Part shown: positions 33,833 to 45,028 of the stretch, piece by piece
Layout: each line of letters begins with the position of its first letter
How positions within the stretch are numbered: the first letter of the stretch is position 1
Origin: Arthrinium phaeospermum
Taxonomy: Eukaryota; Ascomycota; Sordariomycetes; Amphisphaeriales; Apiosporaceae
Length of the DNA stretch: 64,000 bases
Assembly (NCBI GenBank): GCA_006503535.1
Contig: QYRS01000002.1
Location: 2,852,001-2,916,000 of the forward strand
Reading direction: 5' to 3'
Program-made: the position numbers and the translations under genes
The notes under the pieces: generated by a model
Databases searched by the model: none
Seen by the model: the letters and a program-made list of their open reading frames with translations, nothing else
What the model was told of the DNA's origin: nothing

Positions 33833-34523
33833 ATGAGGCCTGCATGGGCTCATATCATCAACAAGCTCAGATTTCCGCCGACCAAGTCAAAATGGTTCCA
33901 ATCTCGGTCTGGCCCGTGGGTTCCCTGGTTTGGCTGGGCTCTCTTCACCCTTGCAACATGGTCGCCCGTCGTGGCGTTGGCCAACGATAACTTCTTCGAG
34001 GTCACCAGGATCAACGGGGCATCCATGTATCCCTTATTCAACCCAGGCAAGGACCGGTCGCTGACTCTGGATCGGGTGTGGACGTGGAAGTACAATGCGC
34101 AGAACAAACTGGCTAGGGGGATGGTCGTGACATTCTGGTAGGTGGCTATGGCCTCATCCTTTACAAGACCGGTTCGGTTGTTCATTGTGTTCATCACTCT
34201 CAGATATCTTCCCTGACTAACCTCGCTGCTTGTGTTTCCGCAGGAGTCCCTTCAGCCCAGAAGGTCGTGTGATCAAGAGGGTCGTTGGGTTGCCAGGAGA
34301 TGTTATCAGGACGAAACCCCCGTACCCGGTGGCCACCGTGCAAGTGCCGCCGGGCCACGTATGGGTCGAGGGCGACGGGGACGCCACGCAGGACAGCAAC
34401 ACGTACGGGCCAATCTCCACGGGCTTGATTATTGGGAAGGTGACGCATATCCTCTGGCCGCCGCGCAGGATTGGCCGGGTGAACTGGGAAGAGTATGCAA
34501 AGAAGACCAAGTATAGCTCATGA
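33833..34523 (+). CDS. IMP2: Mitochondrial inner membrane protease subunit 2
   Basis: Type I signal peptidase relative that removes sorting signals from proteins delivered to the intermembrane space, working with Imp1. Two exons, 33833-34137 and 34244-34523, coding 194 aa; the junction rebuilds Trp in the TFW-SPFSPEG segment. One membrane helix (about residues 31-50) precedes catalytic Ser64 in INGASMYPLF. Lys113 in VIKRVVGLPGD is the general base. The GHVWVEGD and DSNTYGPIS boxes complete the S26 fold. The length fits Imp2. The Ser-Met pair (GASM) and the NPGKD motif after it favour Imp2 over Imp1. Confidence 0.93.
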
Positions 34524-35095
34524 AGGCGAAGCCTGCATGGGTACTTTATGGATACTAGGCATGCACCACAGCCTACGTACCTGCTTGGCAATTGATGTGT
34601 TTCAGGCATTATAATAGGATATCTATCTTGCTTGCCCTTATAGGAGGTAGGTAGCACACACTTCAAAAGACTTGGCCCGGTACCTCCCAGCTGTTGGCTT
34701 GTGATGCACCTACCTTTAGAACGGGCTACAATTATAAAGTGCTGCAATGAAGAAAACCTAAAAAGACCCAATTGGTCATATTGGAAAGGATACCATTTGA
34801 ATATACAAAAAGCCATTAGAATCACCTTGGTTTTGGTCGAACTGGCAACTTGTTAGAGGCCTCCATCTGGTGAGATCATCCTGTGCACAGACCCTTCCGG
34901 CCGTCGGTGGGGCCCTATTCGCGTTATCCGAAGCCCGATCACGTCAAAAAATTGCCAGCTTGGATCCGGGATGCCTGGGATGGTGAAAGTAAAATCGCAT
35001 CATACACAGGGTCCTCGTCATCAGCCCTTCCAACAACCTCCTTTCACGTTTGTCTTTCGGCGCGGGGTGGGAATACCATTCTGATATAGAGGGCA
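34524..35095. other. Intergenic region, no gene seen
   Basis: About 570 bp between IMP2 and the carrier gene on the same strand. A GGAGGTAGGTAG word lies at about 34643. No coding or RNA feature is recognised. Confidence 0.5.
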
Positions 35096-36485
35096 ATGCC
35101 CCTGGACGATTTTCGGAGCACTTCCACAACTGCTCCGCAGTCTGATTCGTTCGGAGCCGTCGTTCTTTCGCCCTCTCCTTCCGCAAACAATGGACATTCT
35201 GCGCAATCCATCTTCTCGTCGAATTCCTCGGATTTTATAGCCGGAGCGCAACAACCTGTCAATACGAATATGGCCCCCAAGGATGGGGAATGGGAGAGGC
35301 GCTCGCCTCTGCTCCAGGTCAGTGGCAGTTCCAAGCTTTGTGCAGTTGCCCCTATGTCGACTGACTCGTCGTGTGCGCACAGAATATGTTGGCTGGAGGG
35401 CTCGGAGGCACCACAGGAGACATGTTGATGCATTCGCTCGACACCGTCAAGACACGACAACAGGGCGACCCCCACTTCCCACCGAAATACTCATCACTCG
35501 GGTCTTCATACTACACGATATGGCGCCAAGAAGGCATCCGGCGAGGACTGTACGGCGGATGGCTACCCGCGATGCTGGGGTCTTTCCCCGGAACAGTTCT
35601 CTTTTTCGGTTCATACGAGCTGAGCAAGCGGATCATGTTGGACTATAATATCCAACCTCACATTGCATACCTCACAGCCGGTATGGGTTCTCTCCAAGAA
35701 CGGTTCTAGCAGGAAGACTACTAACACAGTACAACACAGGCGCCATCGGCGATTTTGCTGCGTCCATCGTTTACGTGCCGTCGGAAGTCCTGAAAACACG
35801 GCTGCAACTACAAGGGCGGCACAACAATCCCTATTTCAAATCGGGGTATAATTATAAGTCAACTTTCGATGCCGTCAAGACTATTATTCGAAATGAAGGG
35901 CCCAGCACCCTGTTTCACGGCTACGGGGCGACGCTATTTCGCGATCTGCCCTTTTCCGCTCTGCAGTTCATGTTCTACGAGCAGTTTCAGAGCTGGTCCC
36001 GTCAATGGAAGCGGAGCCGTGAGATCGGCACGCCGCTGGAGATATTGACCGGTGCTGCGGGTGGTGGACTTGCTGGTGTCATAACATGTCCCCTGGATGT
36101 GGTCAAGACGCGGTTACAAACTCAAATAGAACCCGCGCCGCCTCCGGTTGGGAAAGAGCGCCTGGCAGGCGAGTCACAGTCTGCGGCGAAACCCACGCAT
36201 CCCAAGGCAGCCCCTCCTTCTCATGAGCAACACCGGAACATCTCTACGTCCTCGCCATCAACACACAGGCCTCGACCAGGTGCCGTCACTCTGGACACCT
36301 CTTCTGTGTTCAAGGGCCTGAATATAATATACAAAACGGAAGGCATTGGCGGCTGGTTCAGAGGCGTTGGGCCACGCGGTGTCTGGACCAGTGTCCAGAG
36401 TGGATGCATGTTCTTTTTGTATCAAAGCATCTTGCGACAGTTGGAAATTTGGTTACCTCCAGAGGGAGCAGAGGCATCATTGTAG
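35096..36485 (+). CDS. Mitochondrial carrier family (SLC25) protein, yeast YMR166C/Mme1-like
   Basis: Three exons, 35096-35317, 35383-35680 and 35740-36485, coding 421 aa. The first exon is a Ser/Thr-rich extension. Three carrier repeats follow: the first signature reads HSLDTVKTR (Ser in place of the usual Pro), the second VPSEVLKTRLQ and the third CPLDVVKTRLQ. Each has a GG/GA helix start and a W/F-G-Y/V-G segment after the matrix helix. A disordered insert of about 60 residues (about 325-385; Pro/Ser/Glu) sits in the third repeat before VFKGLNIIYKTEG. The GDMLMHSLDTVKTRQQ segment resembles yeast YMR166C (Mme1, reported as a mitochondrial Mg2+ exporter). The transported substrate is inferred only from that resemblance. 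Confidence 0.88.
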
Positions 36486-37052
36486 TGGGAGGCAGGAAGC
36501 CGATGCCCCGCATGACGCCCTAGACGAATGTACCAAACATGTAATATATGAAACGAAACAGCATTTGCAGGGCGTTTGGAGATTCATAGACGACGGTTTA
36601 GAAGGGGATGAAGAACAAGATAGATCATGAGCAGGTAGATAGGCACACACACGCATACACACGAAATCTCAAATCTACAGCCAGCTTTTGGCATATCAAC
36701 CAACAACAGCTGCCAAACACCAAATACCTACTATTCTTCGATTTGTCTTCAAGATTTTTCGTTTGGTCAATTGACTGTCGAAAGGCAGATTTGCAGTCAA
36801 TAGCGGTGTTGCCCATTAGTGGGGGCGGTAATTAGTTTATCCAGCGCTTGTGACTTTCCCAACTCCCCAGCCTAAGTTTAGGTAGCCAATTGACAAGCAA
36901 AGTGCTTTCCGTCGTACGACTGCCCACGACGACGATCGACTGTAAAACCGACACATACCTTTCGATTGGAAACGCCATTTCATTTCTTTTAATCCAGATG
37001 GTCGCCAATTAACATTCGAGCTCGACATGGCTCAGACCCATGCGTTCATACT
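36486..37052. other. Intergenic region, no gene seen
   Basis: 3' region of the carrier gene and leader of the next gene. ATGs at 37027 and 37040, out of frame with the main start, lie just before it. Confidence 0.5.
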
Positions 37053-40007
37053 ATGTCTCCGCCCTTACCCGTGCCTTCAAAGGCCGCGATACATGCACTC
37101 AGAGGGCTGGCATTAGGCACGTCCTGTGCGATTGGCCTGATTGTGGACGATAGGCGCCGACGAATCAGCACCCTGCGAACCGCTGTTGAGAACAAGAAGA
37201 AGCTCAAGTCCTCGAGGCTTTACCACGGCACCGCTGAAGCTGTTGTACTGCCCGCCGACGATCCAGTCTTGCTGCACGGCGACGACCTGCATTGGCACTA
37301 CCACCCAGATCAATCCTCGAGCCTGGAGGAGCGACGAATAGAGTGCGACTCTTCTACTGCAGGGACGCCTCCGGAGCAATCTTCTTCGCATGATCCATCC
37401 CGAACCGAGGCTGCCGAACCGCAAAGGGCAAGACCAACGAGGACAGCTGCGCGACAGGGGTTTGGACGGGATGAAGACTCTCCACGATACTCTACAGAGT
37501 CTCTACGAAGATTGGCGCCCCTGCGCAGTTCTCTTGGCCTGCCTGTTGCGAGGGACAGCGGCGGCTGGGCGAGAGGGTTGGGACCTCAAAATGAGGAACC
37601 GCCAGAATTGGACCCGCCTCTCGATATCAACGACATCCTGGGAGTGTTGGAAAAAGAAGAAAATAGCTTGGATGGAATTATTGGCGATTTCTTGCAGAGG
37701 GTGGCTAGGAAGAGCCTCTTTGCGCAGCCAGGAGACAAATGGTGTGATTTGTCTATAGCGCTGTGCAAGCACTGCCAGGAAAGAGGCCGATGGGATGGTG
37801 CACAAAAAGTCCTTGCTGCCAGCATTCAGTCGGGATGGCTTGGCGTAGAACAATATTGGGCGCATAATCCTGTGCCCGTTATCGAGTCGGCGCTCCCTTC
37901 CGCTGATCTGGCGACCAAGCCGCGCGAACGAGCTGCGGCGCTGGAAAGCTTGCGGCTATCTGTACAGCTGTTCACGCCACATTTCAACGAGAAGGTCTCT
38001 ATGCTCTCTCCAGAACTAGCCCCTCTTGGACGAACCATGGTCGAGCGCGTCTTGGCCTTTCACCAGCCCCAATATGTTCGCGATATCTATGGACGTGTCT
38101 TGCCTCAACTAGCAGATGCTACCGAATTCACGTCTATGGTTATAACCGCTCTCTTCGAATTCCACGACCACAAATCCGTCCTGCAACTGTTTAGGGCCAA
38201 CTTCTCAAAATGCCGTCCAGATCAACAGTGCTTCAATGACATAGTAGAAATGGCAGTGAAGTCTGTAGAAAGTATGGCAGGCGCCCGGGCTATGGCGGTA
38301 CTACGTTCTCTGGCAAGTCTTTGCGATGCCAGCAAGCAGCCCCTGAAGACTGCCTGGCTTATGAGGATACTGCAAGCCCATTGGAGTCGCCACAACGATC
38401 TCAAAAAGTCGAAGGCCTTATTCAGACAAATGTTGACCGAGGGGCTCCTCGACCAAGTGGCGTATCCGCAATACGTCTACAAGGTCATGGTCGAGGTCTC
38501 GGTCATGTCTGGCGATATTACAACTGCGCGTGATTATCACAGCGAGGTCATCATGATGGCCCCCGCAATGGCCGAGGACGTCGGGCTAATGGGCTATTTT
38601 GCTTTGGCGAAGGCTCAAGCTGGGGACTGGGATGGCGTTTTGGGCGACTTTGCCAAGATGCGGCCGCATAGGGAGATGCAAAAAGAGGCGTACGAGCAAG
38701 CTTTCATTCGAATATTGAAGGTCTTTGCGCAGGATCATCCCATCGCCGAGGTCGAGCAATTTGTTCAGTACTTTATGCAGGAAATGCACATGCAACTGCA
38801 CCCGTTCATGGTGTCTTTGGTGGCCAATTCGTACGGAGAATTCCATGACGCCCCTGGGCTTATTCGCTGGCTGCAGTTCTGCAGTTCAAGCGGGTTTGCA
38901 CTGTCGCCGGGTTTCGTCAACGCTGTGCTCCGGAATTGCCGAGTCAAGTGGAAGCTGCCATTCCGTCAACTGCGAAAGCTGTTCTCCGAAATGAGGAAAC
39001 TTCAAGGTACTTGTGTTGACGGTGTGACGCAAAACATGATGCACAACGCAGCTTTGATGGATGGCAATTACCTTGGGAGGCCTGCCCGCCAACGGGTTCG
39101 CTCCTTGAAACTTTCTCTGAGTCGCAAGCCTTATTTTGCCAGATCAGCCAACAACAGGCAGGTCTTCGCCGCAATGCAAGAAGAGCTGCAGAGCGGTCGC
39201 CCCAACATGGCTGTGTATATTTACAAACGAGCTCTGCAGTACGGGATGGAATGGTGTCCGCATTGTTTCCGCATTGCTGTTATTGCGTCCCTCCGGCAAA
39301 AGACGGGCGACTTCGCGAAGGCCATGCAACTCATCACCAGTACGTCGCAGAAAGGCCACGACGTTAGTACCGCCGTTGGGCTTTACATCAGGGCTCAGTT
39401 GAACTCCTTCCGCGGCGCATTCGGGGAAATCATGAATCGGCTCAAGGCCATGACTGTTCACTTTGAATCGGCAGGCATAATCATTGACCCATCGGTCCTA
39501 ACACATGCTGCAGTCATCGCGGCCAAGTCAGGCCGTGACGCCCATGCGGTATCCCTTTGCCAAGCTGCCATGCAGAAGCAAGGGACGACGAACCCTTGCT
39601 TCACGATCCAGAACTTGAAGGCATTGCTAATGGCCTATTATCATTTGCTGGACGTGGACGGGCTCCAATGGGTGGTTGAGTCGCTGTCCTCCAGTCCCTG
39701 CTCGGCAGATGTACGTGCGTTGTCGTTGCTCAAAGAAACGCGGAGGCACATGAGAAAATGGGAAGCCTCGGACCGTGTCTGTTCGATCAGGGACGTTCTC
39801 GAAGCTGGGATAAACAGCATCAAAAAGCGTCGGGTCCTGCAGATTCGGGAAGGGGCCAAGATCCAACAGGAGTGCTTGAACATCATGAGCGACGCGGTGG
39901 CCCAGATGGAAGCCGACAAGTCGCGTCGGGATGCCGAAGTAGCGGCTGAGACGCTGTGCCCGGCATACGGTGAGCTCCCGATCCGGCGGGTGGACGCGAA
40001 GGGGTGA
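37053..40007 (+). CDS. Pentatricopeptide-repeat-like protein, probably mitochondrial
   Basis: Single-exon 984-aa protein. The N-terminus (PSKAAIHALRGLALGTSCAIGLI, then RRRR) is basic and hydrophobic, in keeping with mitochondrial import and possibly inner-membrane contact. A disordered segment (about residues 80-190) follows. From about 200 to 920 the chain is all-helical with repeated helix pairs of about 35 residues (for example TEFTSMVITALFEFHDHKSV and QCFNDIVEMAVKSVESM), the pattern of degenerate fungal PPR arrays. PPR proteins bind organelle RNA and control processing or translation of single mitochondrial mRNAs. The target is not predictable. The C-terminus is charged. The PPR call rests on helical periodicity, not on a clean motif. 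Confidence 0.75.
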   Translation: MSPPLPVPSKAAIHALRGLALGTSCAIGLIVDDRRRRISTLRTAVENKKKLKSSRLYHGTAEAVVLPADDPVLLHGDDLHWHYHPDQSSSLEERRIECDSSTAGTPPEQSSSHDPSRTEAAEPQRARPTRTAARQGFGRDEDSPRYSTESLRRLAPLRSSLGLPVARDSGGWARGLGPQNEEPPELDPPLDINDILGVLEKEENSLDGIIGDFLQRVARKSLFAQPGDKWCDLSIALCKHCQERGRWDGAQKVLAASIQSGWLGVEQYWAHNPVPVIESALPSADLATKPRERAAALESLRLSVQLFTPHFNEKVSMLSPELAPLGRTMVERVLAFHQPQYVRDIYGRVLPQLADATEFTSMVITALFEFHDHKSVLQLFRANFSKCRPDQQCFNDIVEMAVKSVESMAGARAMAVLRSLASLCDASKQPLKTAWLMRILQAHWSRHNDLKKSKALFRQMLTEGLLDQVAYPQYVYKVMVEVSVMSGDITTARDYHSEVIMMAPAMAEDVGLMGYFALAKAQAGDWDGVLGDFAKMRPHREMQKEAYEQAFIRILKVFAQDHPIAEVEQFVQYFMQEMHMQLHPFMVSLVANSYGEFHDAPGLIRWLQFCSSSGFALSPGFVNAVLRNCRVKWKLPFRQLRKLFSEMRKLQGTCVDGVTQNMMHNAALMDGNYLGRPARQRVRSLKLSLSRKPYFARSANNRQVFAAMQEELQSGRPNMAVYIYKRALQYGMEWCPHCFRIAVIASLRQKTGDFAKAMQLITSTSQKGHDVSTAVGLYIRAQLNSFRGAFGEIMNRLKAMTVHFESAGIIIDPSVLTHAAVIAAKSGRDAHAVSLCQAAMQKQGTTNPCFTIQNLKALLMAYYHLLDVDGLQWVVESLSSSPCSADVRALSLLKETRRHMRKWEASDRVCSIRDVLEAGINSIKKRRVLQIREGAKIQQECLNIMSDAVAQMEADKSRRDAEVAAETLCPAYGELPIRRVDAKG

Positions 40008-41382
40008 TTGTTTTAGACACTGTGTATATCTCTACATATACGTAACGCTGCAAAAGAAACTATCTACATATATACCCAATAGAGACCATATACATTCTGC
40101 CTATACCTGTCTGCCAGCTCTCGCATTTATATTTTCGTACCCGTGTGCTCTGAATGTTGGTGCATAGCCTTTCTACTATGAACTCAAAGCCCCGGCGCCT
40201 GTCACCTGTCACCTAGAGCATTCGGTACCTACGACTACGTGTAAGTGTAGTACGGCCTGTGCCGAAAAACAACGTTTCGGGAAGCATTGGGCAAACCAAC
40301 GGCCCAATTGGGCGCAATACATTTGAAAGATAAGCTACTGCAGGCGCATGGCCTGATTATCGACGCTGCGTAGAACTGTACCTATTGACTAGGCCAAGCG
40401 GCCGAAGGGAAAAACTGTCCTAGTTATCCCATTTACTCTAGGTTATTACAGTGGAATAAACGAATACTACGGTAATAATATTCCTGTAGAACTTCTTATT
40501 CTTCAAAGGAGACTTGACCGGTTTATTCTCACAGGGGCTTGAGGCCTCCCTCTGTCGGATCACATGCTAGTAATGGCGGCTTCAAATGTTAGGTGGTGGC
40601 AGCATTTTCGGCCAGGGCAATCAAGGCAAAGTGATTCATGAAGTGATGATGGTTGACCGCTCCTATTATATCCGACGGTGACCCGGAGTATGGTACCTGA
40701 GTCGGCGGGGGGACAAAACCGATAATTTGGCTCTAGAAAAGCAGCTCCACTAAACATTTAGGGGTCGACCCCGGAAGTTCGATGCAGAAGAGATTGTTTC
40801 TTAATATTCATCGAACCATATGAGCAGACGTAATAGACTCTGTCGGGCAATTATGGCATGCTGTACTTCGACGTCTTTTTCCTCACCTAGCAGCATATCG
40901 ATATCTTACATGCAGGGTCCTGATCCCATGGTCATTTAAGGGAATACAAAGCGCCACGCCACATCACCAACGAGTTAGAGTCGAGTCGAGACCTCACACC
41001 GCAACGGGCATCATTCAATCTTTGGGACTGTTTGTTGCATTCAATCCCCCGTCACGCCAGCCTTGAATTGAGTTGAGTTGTATTTTGGGAACCTGCCTAA
41101 AACCTTAACCTACAAGTAGTCGTGCATCCATCCAATTGGCTTTCCACCCGAAACGAAACACAACCAACCGTTGCGCTTACACTACTAAGCACTAACATAT
41201 TACCCTCACCATCCTCGACATTTCTCACCCCTCGAGATTGCCCTTCGCTCTCGATCAGACAGTCAATCCTTTGCGAGGTTGGGAGTTCTTTCGTTCACTT
41301 CCAGTCAGTCATTCAACAACTGTACACCGTTCCTCCCCCCAAGAGACGCCACAGAGAGCCACGCACAGCCCGAGCTGCTTCG
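40008..41382. other. Intergenic region and leader of squalene monooxygenase gene
   Basis: 1.4 kb without a recognised gene. The frame of the squalene monooxygenase stays open from 41122 to 41383 without an ATG; the sequence there is C/T- and CAAC-rich and reads as a long 5' leader. Confidence 0.5.
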
Positions 41383-42927
41383 ATGGCGACACGAACCGAG
41401 ACCCGAGACGAGCGCGAAGAGCGCCGCGTCACATACCACGAGGCCGATGTCGTAGTGGTGGGCGCCGGCGTTTTCGGCTGCGCCGTAGCCCACGCCCTCG
41501 CGAGCCAAAACCGCAGCGTCCTGCTGCTCGAGCGATGGATGAAAGAGCCGGACCGCATCGTCGGCGAGCTGATGCAGCCCGCCGGCATGGCGTCCCTGCG
41601 AAAATTAGGTTTGGGCCACTGCGCCGAGGGCATCGACGCCGCCGCCTGCTACGGCTACAACGTCATTAACTACGGCGAGGAGGCCGTCATCCCCTTCCCC
41701 AAGCTCGACCGGGTTGGCGCAGAGCACCTAGCTCCCTACGTCCTGATGTCCGACGCCACCCAAAACGGCCATGCCAACGGCAACGGATCGGCCAATGGCA
41801 AAGCAAAAAGAGATAGGACAGGGAGGCCCGAGGGCCGCGCTTTCCACCACGGTCGCTTCATCGCCCAATTGAGGAAGGCTTGCCTGGCTCACCCCAACAT
41901 CACCGTGGTCGAGACTGAGGCTGTCGCCACTATCAAGGGCGAGAATGCCAAGGAGATTCTCGGTGTCGAGGCGCGGACGGTAGACCCCGACACCGGCAAG
42001 AAGAAGCCCGACTTCTTCTTCGGCCAATTGACTATTGTGGCTGATGGTTATGCCTCCATCTTCCGTAAGCAATACGTCGGGCGCATGCCTGAGGTTCGCT
42101 CCAAGTTTTACGCACTTGAGCTTATCGACTGCCCCCTCCCCGAGCTTGGCTACGGCCACGTCTGCTGCGGCGAAAAAACCGTTGTCCTTCTGTACCAAAT
42201 CGGCACCCACGAGACCCGTGCCCTTATCGACGTGCCCATGAACTGCCCCGATGCCTCACCCGCCAAGGGCGGTGTTCGCGGTTACATGGCTAACGTCGTG
42301 CTTCCTCAACTGCCCGCCGTGATCCAGCCCTCCTTCCGCGCCGCGCTGGAGAAGGACGACAAGATCCCGCGCAGTATGCCCAACTCCTGGCTCCCTCCGA
42401 CGCGCCAGGACACGAACCCCGGCATTGTGGTTCTCGGCGACGCCATGAACATGCGCCACCCGCTGACGGGCGGCGGCATGACGGTGGCGCTCAACGACGT
42501 CCTCCTTCTGTCGGAGCTCCTGGACCCGTCCCAGATCCCCAACCTCGGCGATAGCGCCGCCGTCAGCAAGGCCATGGCCAAGTTCCACTGGCAGCGCAAG
42601 AGCCTGACGTCCATCATCAACGTCCTCGCCATGGCGCTCTACAGCCTCTTCAGCGCCGCCGACCCCAACCTGGCCGTGCTGCGCAAGGGCTGCTTCGCCT
42701 ACTTTAAGAAGGGGGTCGTCGACGAGCCCGTCGGAATGCTCGGCGGCCTCATCCAGCGCCCCCTCACCCTCGCCTACCATTTCTTCACCGTCGCTTTCCT
42801 GGCCGTCTGGATCGACTGGAAGGAGCGGGGCCTGTGGAACGTTCCCGTTAACCTGTACAAGGGTTTCAGCATCATTTGGACCGCCTGCGTCGTATTCCTT
42901 CCCATCATGTACCGCGAGGCGTTATAG
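41383..42927 (+). CDS. ERG1: Squalene monooxygenase (squalene epoxidase)
   Basis: Converts squalene to 2,3-oxidosqualene with O2, FAD and NADPH, an early step of ergosterol synthesis at the ER and the target of terbinafine-type drugs. Single exon, 514 aa, close to the yeast length. The first in-frame ATG is 41383 (MATRTETRDE). The FAD-binding GAGVFGCAVAHAL motif lies at about residues 27-39. The family box GELMQPAGMASL and the C-terminal FAD box GDAMNMRHPLTGGGMTVALND are intact. A Gly/Asn-rich insert (about 125-145: NGHANGNGSANG) is the only low-complexity part. Two hydrophobic C-terminal segments (AYHFFTVAFLAVWI and GFSIIWTACVVFLPIM) would anchor it in the membrane. Confidence 0.97.
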   Translation: MATRTETRDEREERRVTYHEADVVVVGAGVFGCAVAHALASQNRSVLLLERWMKEPDRIVGELMQPAGMASLRKLGLGHCAEGIDAAACYGYNVINYGEEAVIPFPKLDRVGAEHLAPYVLMSDATQNGHANGNGSANGKAKRDRTGRPEGRAFHHGRFIAQLRKACLAHPNITVVETEAVATIKGENAKEILGVEARTVDPDTGKKKPDFFFGQLTIVADGYASIFRKQYVGRMPEVRSKFYALELIDCPLPELGYGHVCCGEKTVVLLYQIGTHETRALIDVPMNCPDASPAKGGVRGYMANVVLPQLPAVIQPSFRAALEKDDKIPRSMPNSWLPPTRQDTNPGIVVLGDAMNMRHPLTGGGMTVALNDVLLLSELLDPSQIPNLGDSAAVSKAMAKFHWQRKSLTSIINVLAMALYSLFSAADPNLAVLRKGCFAYFKKGVVDEPVGMLGGLIQRPLTLAYHFFTVAFLAVWIDWKERGLWNVPVNLYKGFSIIWTACVVFLPIMYREAL

Positions 42928-43718
42928 ACGACGACTACCACGGGCTTTCTTTTACGGGTGACGACGGATGCACGAGTTGACGACGACGAAGAAGAAGAAA
43001 AAAAAGAATATGCGGGTGTTCTCATGTTTCTTATTAGAGATCAGCAGAACGGCTTACTCCCACGATAAGCCCTGCGTCTCCTTTCTCCATTTAGAGGTTT
43101 CGCCTCGTAGCAGGACGAACAATAATGCCAGAGATGGCGCGACAACGCGCAAACGTCGCGCCCAAGCATTTTGGCTTTAGCGCTGAGCCGGTGACACAGG
43201 TGTTTATCGTTTTTAACTGGATGTCCTAACGGCATGAGTTTTACACAATCTAGCTCCCTTGGCTTTGCCAGGAAGACGAGGAGCATCTGATCTAGCTACG
43301 CTGGAAAAGAAGGCCGGCCAATTGGTGGAATAAAAAGGTCCACTACTCCGATCGCTATTGTTTTGGGAGAGCCAGCGCTGCTATCAGGCAATGGGCATTG
43401 TTCGGCGGGCGCTTTGGAGTCATGTACATATCATATCAGAGAGGGAGATCATTCATCGCCACATCGTACATAATACTAATTCTATACGTGGAAGACGAAT
43501 TTCATGATTGATGCAATGCACCGGTAGACTTCATCTTTTGTGCCATGGTTTCATTCATGTTCAACTACCTTGTCTCTCAAGCAAGTATAGCCTTCTGATG
43601 TTGTGCCGGGCTCGCCATCGTATGTAGCAATCGAGCAGTCATTATGCACAAACTTCCTCCGGGTCTTATTTCCCGAAAATGCACGGTAAATCTGTATACC
43701 CGTTGCTCTCTCTATTCT
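42928..43718. other. Convergent intergenic region, no gene seen
   Basis: Space between the 3' ends of ERG1 and ALG5. An AAGAAGAAGAAAAAAAAG tract lies near 42990. No gene or RNA is recognised. Confidence 0.5.
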
Positions 43719-45028
43719 CTATGTCAGGCGTCGTCTGTACACACCAAACATCCAGCTTGCACGTAAAACAGCCAAGCCGACAGCCATCCTAACGCTGTCT
43801 TGTATGACGTTCAGCTTGCTCCCATCGACTTCATGCCAGTCGATAGGTACCTCGGCCACCTTGATTCCGGGACTGCTGCCAATAACAGCGCCGTCGCTCG
43901 ACAGAACCGGCACGGCCGGGGCCGACTCAGCCAGCATCAGCATCTCAATGTCGAAGATCCAACCCTCGGCGTGCATGTAAGGGACGATGTGGGGCAGGGC
44001 CTCGCGCGAGAAGAGCTTGAAGCCGCACTGAGTGTCGCGGAGGCGTGAGGTGGCGGGGGGCGTCAGGATCATGAGGACGAAGTGGAAGCCGCGCATGAGG
44101 AAGTTGCGCAGGGCCGAGCGCTTAACAACGGCCTCGCTGCCGACGAGGTGGCCGCGGCTGCCAATCGCAACGCCGCGGTGGCCGGCGTCAGTCACATCCT
44201 CGCAGCCCTCGAGCAGCTTGCCGAGGTCGCTGAACCGGGAAGCGCCGTCGGCGTCAGCAAAGAGGGCGAACTCGCCGCGGGCGTGCCGCAGGCCGTGCGT
44301 CACACCGCCGCCCTTGCCGCGGTTGCGCGCCAGCGTCACGAGTCGCAACACGTCGTGCAGTTCGTGCTTCCGCGCAAAGTCCAGCACCACCTCCTCAGTC
44401 CGGTCCCGCGACCCGTCGTTCACGATGATGATCTCGTAGCCCGTGCGCGCCTGCTCTGGCGGAATCCTATGCTGCCAGCGCGGGGAGGTCGGACTCATGA
44501 CTCCCTTCTTCTTCTCGTCATTGTCGGCGGCGGCGGGCTGTGATTGACGGCCGAAATGAGCGTCCAGGTACTTGACGGCGTCCTCGAGCGCAGGCAGGAT
44601 GCGCTTCTCTTCGTTGTAGGCGGGTATCACGACGCTGAGGCGGATCTCAGCGGGTTCGATGGAGCCCGTGTCCGGTATGGGCACAAGAGGGCCATCGGCT
44701 TCCTGGGTCTCTCGGTTCTCGCTTGCCTGGCGCTCGGCCAGCCAACGGTCGTGCCAGCAGGGCAATTGGCGGGTTACGACCTTGCCGTCGGACGTGGTGG
44801 TCTTGTACGTCTTTTCGGAGGGGAGGACAGCTCGTGGCTTGGGCGCAATGAGGTGAAGAACTGCGTAGATCTGACGTGTATACTCGTTAGTATTTGTGGA
44901 AACCCGGAATTACACGGGATGGCACTAACTGTGTAGAATGCCGTGATCAGTAGAGTAGCAAAGGCCAGAAGCATCTTGTGGGCCGGGAAGTCTCCGATTG
45001 CCCGGACCAGGGAAGAAAGGGCGTCCAT
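43719..45028 (-). CDS. ALG5: Dolichyl-phosphate beta-glucosyltransferase
   Basis: Makes dolichyl-phosphate-glucose from UDP-glucose at the ER, the donor for the last three glucoses of the N-glycan precursor. Two exons on the minus strand, 45028-44930 and 44870-43719, coding 416 aa. The N-terminal exon gives a membrane anchor (MLLAFATLLITAFY). The GT2 catalytic domain shows SVVIPAYNEE (about residue 112), IIVNDGSRDRT, and the metal-binding DADG at 239-242. TQCGFKLFSREA and the EGWIFDIE box are typical of Alg5. A Pro/Ser/Lys insert (about 142-170) separates the first strands. A following hydrophobic segment (LRNFLMRGFHFVLMIL) fits the family. Confidence 0.95.

Noticed and set aside
42256..42780. 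174-codon minus-strand frame inside ERG1
   Set aside because: Antisense shadow of an intact, highly conserved enzyme in GC-rich coding DNA.
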